This document shows positions 41,360 to 50,116 of a stretch of DNA of 64,000 nucleotides, piece after piece. The first letter of the stretch is position 1, and each line of letters starts with the position of its first letter. The notes under the pieces are model-generated. The model made no database searches. It saw only the letters and a program-made list of their open reading frames with translations, and had not been told where the DNA came from. The stretch is from Streptomyces kaniharaensis. Lineage in GTDB: Bacteria > Actinomycetota > Actinomycetes > Streptomycetales > Streptomycetaceae. The DNA lies in assembly GCF_009569385.1 (NCBI RefSeq), contig NZ_WBOF01000003.1, forward strand, positions 715,834-779,833. The letters run 5' to 3'. The translations under genes were made by a program, and so were the position numbers.

Positions 41360-43233
41360 GGGCGGTCGGCTCCTTGGAGTGCGGGGTCGGCGACGCCGGC
41401 AGCGCCCCGGACGGAGACGGGGCGGCGTCGGGCGAGCAGGTCGCGGTGGATCTCGTCGCTGCTGCGCAGGGCGAGAGCGGCCATGGTCAGCGAGGGGTTG
41501 GACGTGGCGACGGTGGGCATGCTGCCGCAGCCGACGGTATAGAGGTTGGGGTGGTCCCAGCAGCGCTGCCACTGGTCGACCACGGAGGTGGCGGGCGAGT
41601 CGCCCATGACGTGGGTGCCCGCACCGTGCCCGGCACCCCGGTAGGCGTAGGGCCGGCCCTCGTACTCGAAGTAGCCCGGCCAGGCCGGTCCCGGTTCGAA
41701 GCGGGTGTGGTCCTCGGCGCCGAGCAGGGCGAAGAGCTGGTCGGAGACGCTCTTCGCGGCGGCGATGCCGCGCTTGACGTGGTCGGACAGGTCGTAGTGC
41801 AGCACCGGGCGCGGGTTGCCCAGCGCGTCACGCTGGCGGGGGTCTATGGTGACCCGGTTGGCCGGGTCGGCGTCCTGTTCCATCTCGAACTGGAACGCGA
41901 ACTCCCGGCCGATCCGGTCGCCGAGAGTGCGGCGGAGCTCGGCGCCGAACAGGCCGCGGCCGTCCGGGCCGCCGCTGCGCAGGAGTTCGGCGACGCGCCC
42001 GTCCGGTGGGCCGAGCGCCCAGGTCCAGCCCCAGTTGCCGATCTCGATCCGGAACGGAGCGCGACGGGCCCTGGCCGCGCCGAAGCGGAAGCCCTCGAGG
42101 CCGGAGGTCGAGCCGGGGCCCCGGTAGGGGCCGATCCGGTGGGGCATCAGTCCCCAGGTCAGCAGGACCGGGTGGTCCATGAGGTTGCGGCCGACCTGGT
42201 CACTGCTGTTGGCGGCGCCGGAGGCGAGGAGGAGTTTGGCGTTCTCGATCGCGTGCGTGGCCAGGACGACGAGGTCGGCGTCGGCGCTGTGCGTACTGAC
42301 GGCGGCGGGCGTGGCGGCGTCTTCGTGGTAGGTCTGGTACTCGACGCCCGCGGCCCGGCCGTTGCCGGCGATCCGGACGCGGGTGACCACGGCCCGGGTG
42401 ACCAGGGTGACGGACGGGCCCCACCGGGCCTGGGTTCTCAGGGGCGTGTACTTGGCCTGGGACGGGCAGATCGGCACACAGCTGGCGTGGCCCTGGCACA
42501 GCCTCCCCCCGGCAGGCTGCCCGGCGCCGGGGGCGGGGTTGGGCAGGCCGTTGCGGGCGTGCGGTGTGGTGGCGACCCGTAGGCGGGTCGGGCCGTCCGT
42601 GGCCGGGTCCTGCACCGGCCTGCCGTCCAGGGCTTGCGCCATCACCCGGTCCAGGTAGCTGCGCGGGATCGCCTGCATGGGGTACCGGTAGCCGTCGGGG
42701 AACGGGAGGCCGACGGCCTCGCGCTGCTCGTCGACGTCGCCGGCCACCCCGATCTCCCGTTCGGCGGCCCGGTAGTACGGCTCCAGGTCCTGGTAGCCGA
42801 TCGGCCAGTTCCGGCCGTGCCCGAAGTCCCCGGCGCGGAAGTCCTCCGGGTGCATGCGCGGAGCGAGTCCCGTCCAGGCCAGCCCGGTACCGCCGTTGGC
42901 CCGCAGGTATCCGCTGGCGTACGGCAGCGGACCGCGCTGCACGAAGTACCCGCCCGCGTCGAACCCGCCGTCGGTGTTGCCGGAGAGGTCCGTTACGTCG
43001 GGCGATGGAGCCGCACCGCTCGTCGCGTACGGGGAATTGGGGACCTTGGCCATGGCCGAACGGTAGGACTCCAGCGCATCGAGGTGCCCCTGCTGGGCGT
43101 CGGGTGCACCGTGGCCGGCCTCCAGGACCAGGACGCGCCAGCCCCGTTCACCGAGCTGTCCGGCGACCAGGGATCCGGCGAACCCGGCACCGACCACGAT
43201 CACATCCCAACGCCGTGCCTCCGGCGCGCTCAC
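41356..43233 (-). CDS. GMC-family FAD-dependent dehydrogenase, large subunit (second copy)
   Basis: A 625-residue flavoprotein related in layout to the one at 34280. The dinucleotide fold is VIVVGAGFAGSLVAGQL, with NGGTGLAWTGL in the cap. A cysteine cluster CQGHASCVPICPSQAKY corresponds exactly in position to CQGNSSCIPVCPTGAKY of the first copy. The C-terminus has THVMGDSPATSVVDQW and SNPSLTMAALALRSSDEI. No signal peptide is seen. The GTG start overlaps the small-subunit stop (GTGA), and its stop overlaps the next gene. The substrate is unknown; a polyol or cyclic sugar derivative is a reasonable guess. Confidence 0.85.
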   Translation of the reverse strand: MSAPEARRWDVIVVGAGFAGSLVAGQLGERGWRVLVLEAGHGAPDAQQGHLDALESYRSAMAKVPNSPYATSGAAPSPDVTDLSGNTDGGFDAGGYFVQRGPLPYASGYLRANGGTGLAWTGLAPRMHPEDFRAGDFGHGRNWPIGYQDLEPYYRAAEREIGVAGDVDEQREAVGLPFPDGYRYPMQAIPRSYLDRVMAQALDGRPVQDPATDGPTRLRVATTPHARNGLPNPAPGAGQPAGGRLCQGHASCVPICPSQAKYTPLRTQARWGPSVTLVTRAVVTRVRIAGNGRAAGVEYQTYHEDAATPAAVSTHSADADLVVLATHAIENAKLLLASGAANSSDQVGRNLMDHPVLLTWGLMPHRIGPYRGPGSTSGLEGFRFGAARARRAPFRIEIGNWGWTWALGPPDGRVAELLRSGGPDGRGLFGAELRRTLGDRIGREFAFQFEMEQDADPANRVTIDPRQRDALGNPRPVLHYDLSDHVKRGIAAAKSVSDQLFALLGAEDHTRFEPGPAWPGYFEYEGRPYAYRGAGHGAGTHVMGDSPATSVVDQWQRCWDHPNLYTVGCGSMPTVATSNPSLTMAALALRSSDEIHRDLLARRRPVSVRGAAGVADPALQGADRP

Positions 43234-43688
43234 CGGCGCTCCGCAGGTGCGGCGGCGTCCGCGTCGCGGGTAGCTCCGGCCGGGGGTGCGGTGGACCAAC
43301 TGCCGTGCCCCTGAGCCGCCGTGCCCGGTGCGTTCCCGTGGAAGGTCCGCCACGCCAGGCCCTCGGTGTAGGCGCGCGACGAGACCACGAAGGGCTCGCC
43401 CGCCAGCCGCTGCGCCTTCGAGTCCTCCGGCACCCGCAGCCCGGGCCAGGTCCCGAGATACCACAGGTGTGCCACCGCCCGGGCCAACTCGCGCTCCGGC
43501 TCCTCGTCGAGACCCAACGGACCATCGCCGGCACCGGTCACCGCAGCCTCCAGCCGACCCAGACGCTCCGCGCCCGCCCGCTCCAGCACCACCGCCCGAT
43601 AGACACCCGCCATGCCGGTCGCACGCAGCTCCTCGGCGCTGAAGCCGGTCAGCTCCGCCGAGATCGCTATGAAGTGATCAACAAGCAC
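43230..43688 (-). CDS. Dehydrogenase small subunit (FAD-SLDH-like, second copy)
   Basis: A 152-residue mostly helical protein: FIAISAELTGFSAEELRATG at the start, AVAHLWYLGTWPGLRVPED in the middle and GLAWRTFHGNAPGTAAQGHG near the end. These correspond to the helix, WY-core and C-terminal aromatic parts of the sugar-dehydrogenase small subunit family and of the gene at 33858. The GTG start is read directly from divergent intergenic DNA. It is the first gene of a three-gene coupled operon with the GMC large subunit and an ADC-like protein. No Tat signal. Confidence 0.68.
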   Translation of the reverse strand: MLVDHFIAISAELTGFSAEELRATGMAGVYRAVVLERAGAERLGRLEAAVTGAGDGPLGLDEEPERELARAVAHLWYLGTWPGLRVPEDSKAQRLAGEPFVVSSRAYTEGLAWRTFHGNAPGTAAQGHGSWSTAPPAGATRDADAAAPAERR

Positions 43689-44245
43689 TGTCCGCCCCCA
43701 GTGATCGCCATGCGCATGACCTCAAATGCCGCCGTGATCATTCCTCGGTCCGGTCACGATCATGCGCACGTTCGCGAATCGGCCGGATCACACCGCCGAC
43801 GCCTACCGGCGCGCGGACCGGCCCACACGCCTCGTCCGCACCACCCTGACCCCGATGCCAGGCGGTGGCGGACAGGACGGCGCAGATCTCCCGGGGCGGG
43901 AACGGAGTTCGGTGGAAGGACGCCCGCGAGTTCGTGGAAACTGAAGATTCTTCAGCGCGAACCCGAGGGTGCGGTGCCCGGATTCTGGGGGATGGCCCCG
44001 TCGGTTCCGGGTCAACTCGCGGGGTGATGGAGACGGAGACCTTTGAATCTCCTCACCCTGTGCTGAGGATGGCCCCGGAGTTGCGCGCCTTGATTCCTCA
44101 GGCGTGCAAGTGCTGATCTGCGGGTTGCCGAACTTGAGGGCTGGCTCTTGGTCAGGTGGCTGGATGGGTACGAGGGCTGGGACGGGGCGGTCTGGAGTGG
44201 GTGGAGCCTCTCCCCTGGCCGGGAATAGGTGGTGTGGGAGCGGGT
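43689..44245. other. Intergenic region, no gene seen
   Basis: About 560 bp between the dehydrogenase operon (reading left from here) and the SnoaL-like gene. It contains repeated GATCAT words near 43735-43765 and slightly lower GC, consistent with promoters of the dehydrogenase operon. No coding fragment was recognised. Confidence 0.4.
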
Positions 44246-44605
44246 TCAGGGTTCGATGGCGAGGTGTTCGATGAGGTCGTCGCGCAGCGTGAACCGATAG
44301 CGGAGATCGATGGTGCCGCCGGGGAAGTTGCCTTCGAGGTGGTGTGTGGCGATGTAGTGGGCCGTGTCGGTCTGCTGGGCGTTCGTGAGGTGGATGGTGT
44401 AGGTGAATTCGGTGGCGGATCGGTCCAGCCACCGTTCGATCGCGGCGCTGCCCTGGTAGGTGTTGCCGTCGTCGATCACTGTGGCGTCGTCGGTGAACGT
44501 CGTGACCGCGGTGGCGGTGTCGTGGACGCGGTGCGCTGTGAGGTAGCGGGTGATCACCTCGGGCAGGTCGTCCGGGGTGATGGTCCGGGGCTGGTTGTCG
44601 TGCAT
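44246..44605 (-). CDS. SnoaL/NTF2-like protein
   Basis: A 119-residue single-domain protein with the NTF2-like cone: helix EVITRYLTAHRVHDTATAVT, then FTDDATVIDDGNTYQGSAAI and a final beta sheet (TIDLRYRFTLRDDLIEHLAI). Such proteins act as small isomerases, cyclases or ligand binders; no catalytic assignment is possible. It follows the SDR gene by 25 bp on the same strand and is presumably under the same HxlR control. The ATG has a nearby GGAG-like sequence. Confidence 0.82.
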   Translation of the reverse strand: MHDNQPRTITPDDLPEVITRYLTAHRVHDTATAVTTFTDDATVIDDGNTYQGSAAIERWLDRSATEFTYTIHLTNAQQTDTAHYIATHHLEGNFPGGTIDLRYRFTLRDDLIEHLAIEP

Positions 44606-44630
44606 GACGCTCCTGATGGTGGTGGCGGGT

Positions 44631-45416
44631 TCAGACGGTGGGGGTGGTGCCGCCGTCGATGACGTGTTCGGCGCCGACGATGGCCGAGGCGCGGTCGGAG
44701 ACGAGGAAGGCGACGAGTTCGGCGACCTCCTCGGGCCGGTTGGGACGGCCGAGCGGGATGCCTCCCAGGGAGTCCATGAGCCGGCCCAGCGCCGCTTCCT
44801 GGCTGATGCCGGCCTCGTGGGCGATCCGGGTGACGAGGTTGTCGGCGGCCGAGGTCTGGACGAAGCCGGGCGAGACGGTGTTCACGCGGACGCCGTGCGG
44901 GGCGACCTGGTTGGCCAGGCCCTTGCTGTAGGTGGTCAGGGCGGCCTTGGCGGCGGCGTAGGCCAGGGTGCCGTTCCACAGCGGCATGCGGCGCTGGATC
45001 GAGGTGACGTGCACGATCGCGCCCTTGCCTGTGGCGATCATGTGCGGGAGGAGCGCGCGGTCCAGGCGGACGGCGGCCAGCAGGTTCGTGTTCAGCTCCC
45101 TTGCCCAGTCGTCCTCGCCGAGCGCGGCGAATCCTCCTGCTGGCGCCTGGGAGCCGCCGAGGGTGTTGACCAGGATATCGACGCCTCCTATGCGGGCGTC
45201 CACCTCGGAGGCGACGTGGGCGGCGCCCTGGGCGGTGGACAGGTCGGCGGCGATGAACGTCTTCTCCTCGACGTTGTCGGGGCGGCTGCGGGCGGTGACC
45301 AGCACGGTCGCACCGGCCTCGGCGAGCCGCCGGGCGATCGCGGCTCCGGTGCCCTTGGTGCCGCCGGTGACCAGAGCGCGTCGGCCTTCGAGGGATTCGC
45401 TGATGAAGGTGGTCAC
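44631..45416 (-). CDS. Short-chain dehydrogenase/reductase
   Basis: A 261-residue classical SDR. The cofactor motif is TGGTKGTGAAIA (TGxxxGxG); a catalytic Ser lies in HVTSIQRR, and Tyr and Lys in YAAAKAAL. An NTLGGS segment replaces NNAG. A C-terminal IDGGTTPTV is typical. The start GTG at 45416 is chosen because GGAG lies upstream and the frame further upstream runs into the operator. It is divergent from the HxlR regulator with a clear inverted repeat between, and upstream of the SnoaL-like gene. HxlR-SDR divergons are often induced by quinones or aldehydes. Confidence 0.92.
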   Translation of the reverse strand: MTTFISESLEGRRALVTGGTKGTGAAIARRLAEAGATVLVTARSRPDNVEEKTFIAADLSTAQGAAHVASEVDARIGGVDILVNTLGGSQAPAGGFAALGEDDWARELNTNLLAAVRLDRALLPHMIATGKGAIVHVTSIQRRMPLWNGTLAYAAAKAALTTYSKGLANQVAPHGVRVNTVSPGFVQTSAADNLVTRIAHEAGISQEAALGRLMDSLGGIPLGRPNRPEEVAELVAFLVSDRASAIVGAEHVIDGGTTPTV

Positions 45417-45464
45417 ATTGTGCTCCGTCCCGGGCGCGGGTATACGAGGCGCCACTCCCGTCTC

Positions 45465-45505
45465 TACTGCTAAAATAGAAGCTACTAACTTCGACTTTAG
45501 CAGTA
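45465..45505. promoter_or_regulatory. HxlR operator, 17-bp inverted repeat
   Basis: Arms TACTGCTAAAATAGAAG and CTTCGACTTTAGCAGTA pair at 15 of 17 positions around a 7-bp spacer. The site is AT-rich and stands out against the surrounding GC-rich DNA. It lies between the SDR start and the HxlR start and overlaps both presumed promoters, so binding would repress both. Confidence 0.75.
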
Positions 45506-45523
45506 ACGGAGGGGATGGTCGCC

Positions 45524-46063
45524 GTGGCAAGCCGGATCAGGCTGGAGGACCGGGAGTGCCCGCTGTCCACGACGGTGGAACACGTCGGCGAGTGGTGGAC
45601 ACTGCTGATCCTCCACGACGCCTTCGACGGCTACACCCGCTTCGACCAGTTCCAGGAGAGCCTGGGCATCTCCTCCAGCATGCTCACCACCCGGCTGAAG
45701 ACCCTGGTCGCGGACGGTCTGCTGGAGCGTCGGCCCTACCAGACCAGCCCTGTCCGGCACGAGTACGTCCTGACCGAACTCGGGCGCTCCCTGCGCCCGG
45801 TGATCGTCGCCCTGGCCGCGTGGGGCAACTCCCGCCTCACGCCGACGGAGCGCAGCATGATCCTCGTCGACGCGCACAGCGGCGAGGAAGTCGAGCCCGT
45901 GGTCGTCGACGCCAAAACCGGCCGCCGACTCGACGACAGCGCCGCCTACGTCTTCACCGCGGGCCCCGCAGCCAGCGACGCGATGCGCAGCCGCTACGCG
46001 GCACGGCCGGCCATTCCCGCGGAAGAGGCGAAAGTAGGCCCGGAAGATCTCGTACAGCCTTGA
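45524..46063 (+). CDS. HxlR family transcriptional regulator
   Basis: A 179-residue winged-helix regulator. The HxlR core is recognisable: a conserved cysteine in EDRECPLSTTVEHVGEWWTL, FDQFQESLGISSSMLTTRL as the recognition region, and LVADGLLERRPYQTSPVRHEY as the wing. The early Cys is the redox- or electrophile-sensing residue in QorR/HypR-type members. GTG 45524 is chosen over ATG 45515 because the GGAGG at 45508-45512 is too close to the ATG. It probably represses itself and the divergent SDR-SnoaL genes. Confidence 0.9.
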   Translation: MASRIRLEDRECPLSTTVEHVGEWWTLLILHDAFDGYTRFDQFQESLGISSSMLTTRLKTLVADGLLERRPYQTSPVRHEYVLTELGRSLRPVIVALAAWGNSRLTPTERSMILVDAHSGEEVEPVVVDAKTGRRLDDSAAYVFTAGPAASDAMRSRYAARPAIPAEEAKVGPEDLVQP

Positions 46064-46127
46064 GCAGGGCCGCAGCACGGGCTGCACCTGAGCTGCCCCG
46101 AGTTTCGTGGAGTCCGCGATCGTATGA

Positions 46128-46427
46128 TCAAGCGGTCTGCGGGACTTCCTCCAGGCTCGCCCAGTACGCCTGCTCGTATTCGTCGGGCGGAACGTAGCCG
46201 AGGGCGGAGTGGAGTCGTTCACCGTTGTACCACGCGACCCACTGGAAGACGGCCCGCTCGACCTCGTCGAAGTCCCGCCACGGACCCTGATGCTCGATCA
46301 GTTCGGCCTTGAACGTGCCGTTCAGGGCCTCGGCCATCGCGTTGTCGTACGAATCGGCGACGGAGCCCACGGACGCCGAGGCGCCGACCTCGACCAATCG
46401 CTCTGTGTAGCGAATGGACACGTATTG
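46128..46427 (-). pseudogene. IS3 transposase OrfB, C-terminal piece
   Basis: Reads YVSIRYTERLVEVGASASVG, DSYDNAMAEALNGTFKAELI and AWYNGERLHSALGYVPP, the end of the integrase core with the catalytic Glu region (DNAMAE). It joins directly to the piece ending HSDRGSQ on the other side of the IS30 insertion. Confidence 0.88.
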
Positions 46428-47879
46428 ACCGGGTTCAAGGGGTCGTTGCAACACCGCTGGTTTGGAGCGAGAGTAGCTGATCGTCGAGGGCCTCCGCAGG
46501 AGTTCTCCAGCCGAGTGTTTTCCGCGGCCGGGTGTTGAGCGCGCCGGCGACGGCTTCGAGGTCGCCGGCGGTCCAGCGGGCCAGGTCCGTGCCCTTCGGG
46601 AAGTACTGCCGCAGCAGCCCGTTCGTGTTCTCGTTCGTGCCCCGCTGCCAGGGGCTGTGCGGGTCGGCGAAGTAGACGGCGATGCCTGTGTCGGCCTTCA
46701 GCTGGGCGTGCTGGGCGAGCTCCTTACCTCGATCCCAGGTCAGCGATCTGCGCAACTGCTGTGGGATATTGGCCATTTGGGCCGTGAGGGCCTTGCGCAT
46801 CGCCTCGGCTCCGTAGCCGGCCAGCGCGGGGCCGTTCTTCACCCTTGGCTCGACGCCGTAGCCTTCCATCCGCGGAAGGTGGACCAGGATCGTGAACCTG
46901 GTCGTGCGCTCCACGAGCGTGCCGATGGCGGACCGGTTCGTCCCGATGATCAGATCGCCTTCCCAGTGGCCCGCGACGGCCCGGTCCTCGGCCTCGGCGG
47001 GACGCTCGCTGATCATCACGTCGGGCGTGACGTGACCGGCCGCCTTCTGGCGGGCGCGCGAGCGCGGAACCCGAAGGGCACGCCCGGTCCGCAGGCACGT
47101 GACCAGCTCACGCTCGAGCGCGCCGCGGCCCTGGACGTAGAGGGCCTGGTAGATCGCCTCGTGCGAGATCCGCATGGATTCGTCGTCCGGATAGTCGACC
47201 AGCAACCGCTTCGCTATCTGCTCCGGACTCCACGCCGTCGCCCAACGCCGGTCCTGACGGCGGGGCTTGTTCCGCCCCTTCCACTCCTGCGTCGCCGGAC
47301 CCGGCACCAGCCTCCCGTCGGGAGCCTGGATCAAGCCGGCCAACCGGTCCTGCACGTACTCGCGCAGCCGCTCGTCGGCCGCGAGCTTCGCGGTCTTCGG
47401 CCGGCCTGCCGCCAGCTCGGCCTTCCACTGCGCGATCGAGGCCCGGTAGTCGAGCCGCCCGCACCTCGTGGCCGCGTTGCGCCGCAGCTCCCGAGAGATC
47501 GTCGACGGCGAGCGCCCCAGCCTGCGGGCTATCTCTCTCACGCCGGTGTCCTGGGCCCTCAGCAGGGCGATCTCCTCGCGCTCGGCGAACGACAGATACC
47601 GACCTGACAGCGGACTGAGCTGGATCGAAGGCATCCCGCCACGATCGCGGAACCACCGCGAACCGACCGGCCCGGACACGCCGCACGCCAGCGCGGCATC
47701 CTCGCTCGTGAGTCCCTCGGCGATCTTCAACCAGAACGCGCGCTCCACATCCCGACGCACCGGCGGCCGGCCCGGCGACCGCATCGCCGGACGCCCCGTC
47801 ACCTTCGTCGTCCACCCCGCAGGCCGCCCCATCCGACACCTCCACAATCGAGGTGTTGCGACGACCAGTTGAATCCACC
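46428..47879 (-). mobile_element. IS30-family element nested in the IS3 orfB
   Basis: About 1452 bp with inverted ends of roughly 24-28 bp (GGTTCAAGGGGTCGTTGC on the left; the complement on the right with GGTCGTCGCAACACC). A 3-bp duplication TTG lies on both sides (46425-46427 and 47880-47882). Taking it out restores a continuous IS3 OrfB codon run (RGSQ-YVSI), which fixes the boundaries. One intact transposase gene fills it. Confidence 0.85.
46435..47832 (-). CDS. IS30-family transposase
   Basis: A 465-residue transposase with the N-terminal helix-turn-helix LSFAEREEIALLRAQDTGV, REIARRLGRSPSTISRELRR and a C-terminal DDE core: GHWEGDLIIGTNRSAIGTLV (first Asp), LTWDRGKELAQH (second Asp) and FADPHSPWQRGTNENTNGLL (Glu), all conserved. 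It appears complete. The ~80 residues before the HTH contain a second small HTH-like segment (SEDAALACGVSGPVGSRWF). The ATG 47832 is close to the element end, as expected. Confidence 0.94.
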   Translation of the reverse strand: MGRPAGWTTKVTGRPAMRSPGRPPVRRDVERAFWLKIAEGLTSEDAALACGVSGPVGSRWFRDRGGMPSIQLSPLSGRYLSFAEREEIALLRAQDTGVREIARRLGRSPSTISRELRRNAATRCGRLDYRASIAQWKAELAAGRPKTAKLAADERLREYVQDRLAGLIQAPDGRLVPGPATQEWKGRNKPRRQDRRWATAWSPEQIAKRLLVDYPDDESMRISHEAIYQALYVQGRGALERELVTCLRTGRALRVPRSRARQKAAGHVTPDVMISERPAEAEDRAVAGHWEGDLIIGTNRSAIGTLVERTTRFTILVHLPRMEGYGVEPRVKNGPALAGYGAEAMRKALTAQMANIPQQLRRSLTWDRGKELAQHAQLKADTGIAVYFADPHSPWQRGTNENTNGLLRQYFPKGTDLARWTAGDLEAVAGALNTRPRKTLGWRTPAEALDDQLLSLQTSGVATTP

Positions 47880-48464
47880 TTGTGACCCGCGGTCGCTGTG
47901 ATGAATGAGGCCGGCGTCCTTCTTGATCTTCTGCCGCCACAGCGCCATCTCCAGGGCGTCCAGCGGCAGGTCCGTGCGCATGTGGGTGGCGGCCTGCCAG
48001 CCCACGATCCGGCGGGAGTACGCGTCCAGGACGAACGCCACGTAGACCCAGCCCGACCAGGTGCGGATGTAGGTCAGGTCGGCCAGCCACAGCTGGTTCG
48101 GGCGCTCGGCGGTGAACCGCCGGTTGACCAGGTCCGGCGGACGCGGCGCGGTCGGCTCGGGGACCGTGGTGCGACGCCGCTGCCCGCGGATGACGCCCTC
48201 GATCCCGAGCTCCCGCATCAGCCGCTCGACCGTGCAGCGGGCCACCGCGTGGCCGGCGCGGACCAGCGCGCGGGTGACCCGGCGGGCTCCGTAGGTGCGG
48301 CCGGAGTCCTCCCACACGGCTGTGACCAACGGAATCAGCTCTTCGTCGCGCAACCGGCGGGCGGACTTCGGCCGCGTCTTCCGCGCGAAGTACGTCGAGG
48401 GCGACAGGTCCAGCACCCGGCACACGGGATCGACCCCGAAGCCCTCTCGCAGGTGGTCGATCAC
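47880..48464 (-). pseudogene. IS3 transposase OrfB, N-terminal piece
   Basis: Contains the HTH_21 region FGVDPVCRVLDLSPSTYFAR, YGARRVTRALVRAG, and the first catalytic Asp in NQLWLADLTYIRTWSGWVYV followed by the second in HHSDRGSQ, where the IS30 element cuts it. OrfB lies in the -1 frame relative to OrfA; a run of six T just before (48497-48502 on the complement) is the probable programmed-frameshift site. Confidence 0.88.
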
Positions 48465-48772
48465 CTGCTCGGCCTCGTCCGGGGACGGTCGATCTCCTGG
48501 GCAAAAAACACGCTGGCGGCCTTGAGAATCTCGTTGGCCCGCCTCAACTCGGCGTTCTCTTTACGGAGTTGCTTCAGCTCTTCCAGTTCGGAGCTGGTCA
48601 GGCGGTCGTCGCGCTCGCCGGCGTCAGCCTCGGCCTGGCGGACCCAGGACCGCAGGGCCTCCTTGTGGATGCCGAGGTCGCGGGCGACATGGGCCACCGG
48701 GCGGCCGGTCGAGCGGACCTCGCGGACGGCGCGCTCGCGGAGTTCATCGGGGTACTTGCGTGGTGCTGGCAC
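48461..48772 (-). CDS. IS3-family OrfA (HTH protein)
   Basis: A 103-residue protein with a helix-turn-helix (YPDELRERAVREVRSTGRPV, AHVARDLGIHKEALRSWVRQ) and a leucine-zipper C-terminus (LKQLRKENAELRRANEILK) ending in SVFFAQEID. The GTG TTT TTT codons in the last part allow slippage into OrfB to give the OrfAB transposase. The gene is intact although its OrfB is disrupted. Confidence 0.92.
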   Translation of the reverse strand: MPAPRKYPDELRERAVREVRSTGRPVAHVARDLGIHKEALRSWVRQAEADAGERDDRLTSSELEELKQLRKENAELRRANEILKAASVFFAQEIDRPRTRPSR

Positions 48773-48909
48773 TGCTCGTGGCTCTCCTTACGCCTGGATC
48801 GTAACCCAGGCTTCAAGGACTCCACGAAGATCAGTGCAGCTCAACCTGACCAGCCTCGCGGCACCGGCTTGTCGCCGGCGTGATACCTGCCAACCCTCCC
48901 CAGTCGTTG

Positions 48910-49380
48910 AGATCTTCTCGTGAAGCCCGAACACCTCGGCAAGGTGGAGGGGGTCAGGGCCCTGGACCATGGCCTCTTCGAGTTGTCGATCGACGCGGAG
49001 CCGTTCCAAAGTCGCCTCCTGGCCGCGCAGGGGCCCACGGATCCAGCGGTTACTGGCGCGACCAGTGCCCGTAGCGGTCTGGTTGTTGATCAGCAGGTGG
49101 AGGTCGGCCGTGTTCGGCCAGCGCTCGCGCCGGTATTCCAGCCAGGCCAGCAGTAGTTTCAGGGTGCGATCGTCGACGGGCCGGACACGGCCGGCGATGG
49201 TCAGGCGGCGGTTCCCGATGTCGACATCGTCGAGCATGAGAGTGGCGATCTGGGCGACCCGGGCCGCGTGCACCGCCGCGAGAGCGAGGACAAGCCTGGC
49301 GGCAGGGGTGGTGGCCGCGGCGACGGAGCGGTCGATCTTGTCGGGTGCGAGCGGTTGGAGCACGGTCGGCTCGACCCGGC
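48910..49380 (-). pseudogene. Recombinase-like gene fragment
   Basis: Minus-strand text LAAVHAARVAQIATLMLDDV, RVRPVDDRTLKLLLAWLEYR and LHLLINNQTATGTG followed by LRGQEATLERLRVDRQLEEA matches the C-terminal region of large actinobacterial site-specific recombinase-like proteins. It begins where the integrase fragment upstream breaks off and ends after GLHEK, before the IS3 insertion. Both ends are lost. Confidence 0.6.
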
Positions 49381-49384
49381 CGCC

Positions 49385-50116
49385 GCACCGTTACCGTAGA
49401 GTCGGGACGCGCAGAAATGCCGCAGGACATGTGGGGTCAGCTTCTCGCCCCAAGCGGGCAGGTGCGCTTTGGCCGCGTCCTTGAGTCCACCTCGCAGGGC
49501 GTCGTCGCCAATCCGACGCGAGGAGCCGTCGGCGTTCTTCCGCTCAGGGAAACAGCGGGGCGCCGAGGCGGGTGTGGTCGTCGTCAAACTGGCCCCAGAC
49601 GTCCTCGATGAACCACCGAAGGGTCCGGTCGGCGCCGTTGATCAGCGGCACCATGCGCTCACGCGGGCCCGATCCGCGGGTGCCCTTGCCGTGGCGGCCG
49701 TGGAGCTTGCCGAAGCGGCCCAGGTCCCACTTGATGTCGTCCAGATCGAGCCCGCATGCCTCGCTCACCCGCAGGCCGACCTGGGACAGCAGCTTCGAGG
49801 CGGTGTAGTTCCGCGCGGTAGGAGCGAACTTTCGGCACGTGGCCAGCTCACCACCCCAGCCGGCGAAGAGCGTTCCGACCTCTGGCTCACTCGGCGGGAT
49901 CCGCAGCTGGGCGTCCTTCGTGCCAGGACCTGACTGGTCCAGATGCCCGACATCCCCGCGGATCGTGCCGTCAGCCAGTCCTGCCGAGGCGCGTGCGAGG
50001 ACGAACCCGAATAGCGCGTCGGTCTCGAACTGCTTCAGTTCCTCCGCCGACGCGGGCGCCCAGTGCTCGCGCAGGTCCCGTACGACTGCCAGCGCCGCCA
50101 ACCCAAGCCCCCTCAC
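49385..50116 (-). pseudogene. Tyrosine recombinase/integrase, frameshifted and truncated
   Basis: The first part (from 50116) has a SAM-like core-binding region and the catalytic Arg in QVGLRVSEACGLDLDD. After a one-base shift near 49556 the second part continues as FPERKNADGSSRR and the HxxR motif LTPHVLRHFCASRLY. The final Tyr-containing helix is missing, replaced by an unrelated recombinase piece. The enzyme cannot be functional. Such genes typically belong to integrated plasmids or islands, hinting that this zone is an old integration site. Confidence 0.75.

Larger units (their letters stand above)
46089..48843 (-). mobile_element. IS3-family element, interrupted by an IS30 element
   Basis: Inverted ends TGAGCTGC...TTCGTGGAGTCC (46089 on the left and the complement ending at 48843) bound an orfA/orfB pair. 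The 3-bp direct repeat ACC flanks it (46086-46088 and 48844-48846). Removing the nested IS30 leaves about 1300 bp, a normal IS3 size. The interrupting element splits orfB, so this copy can no longer move by itself. Confidence 0.85.
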
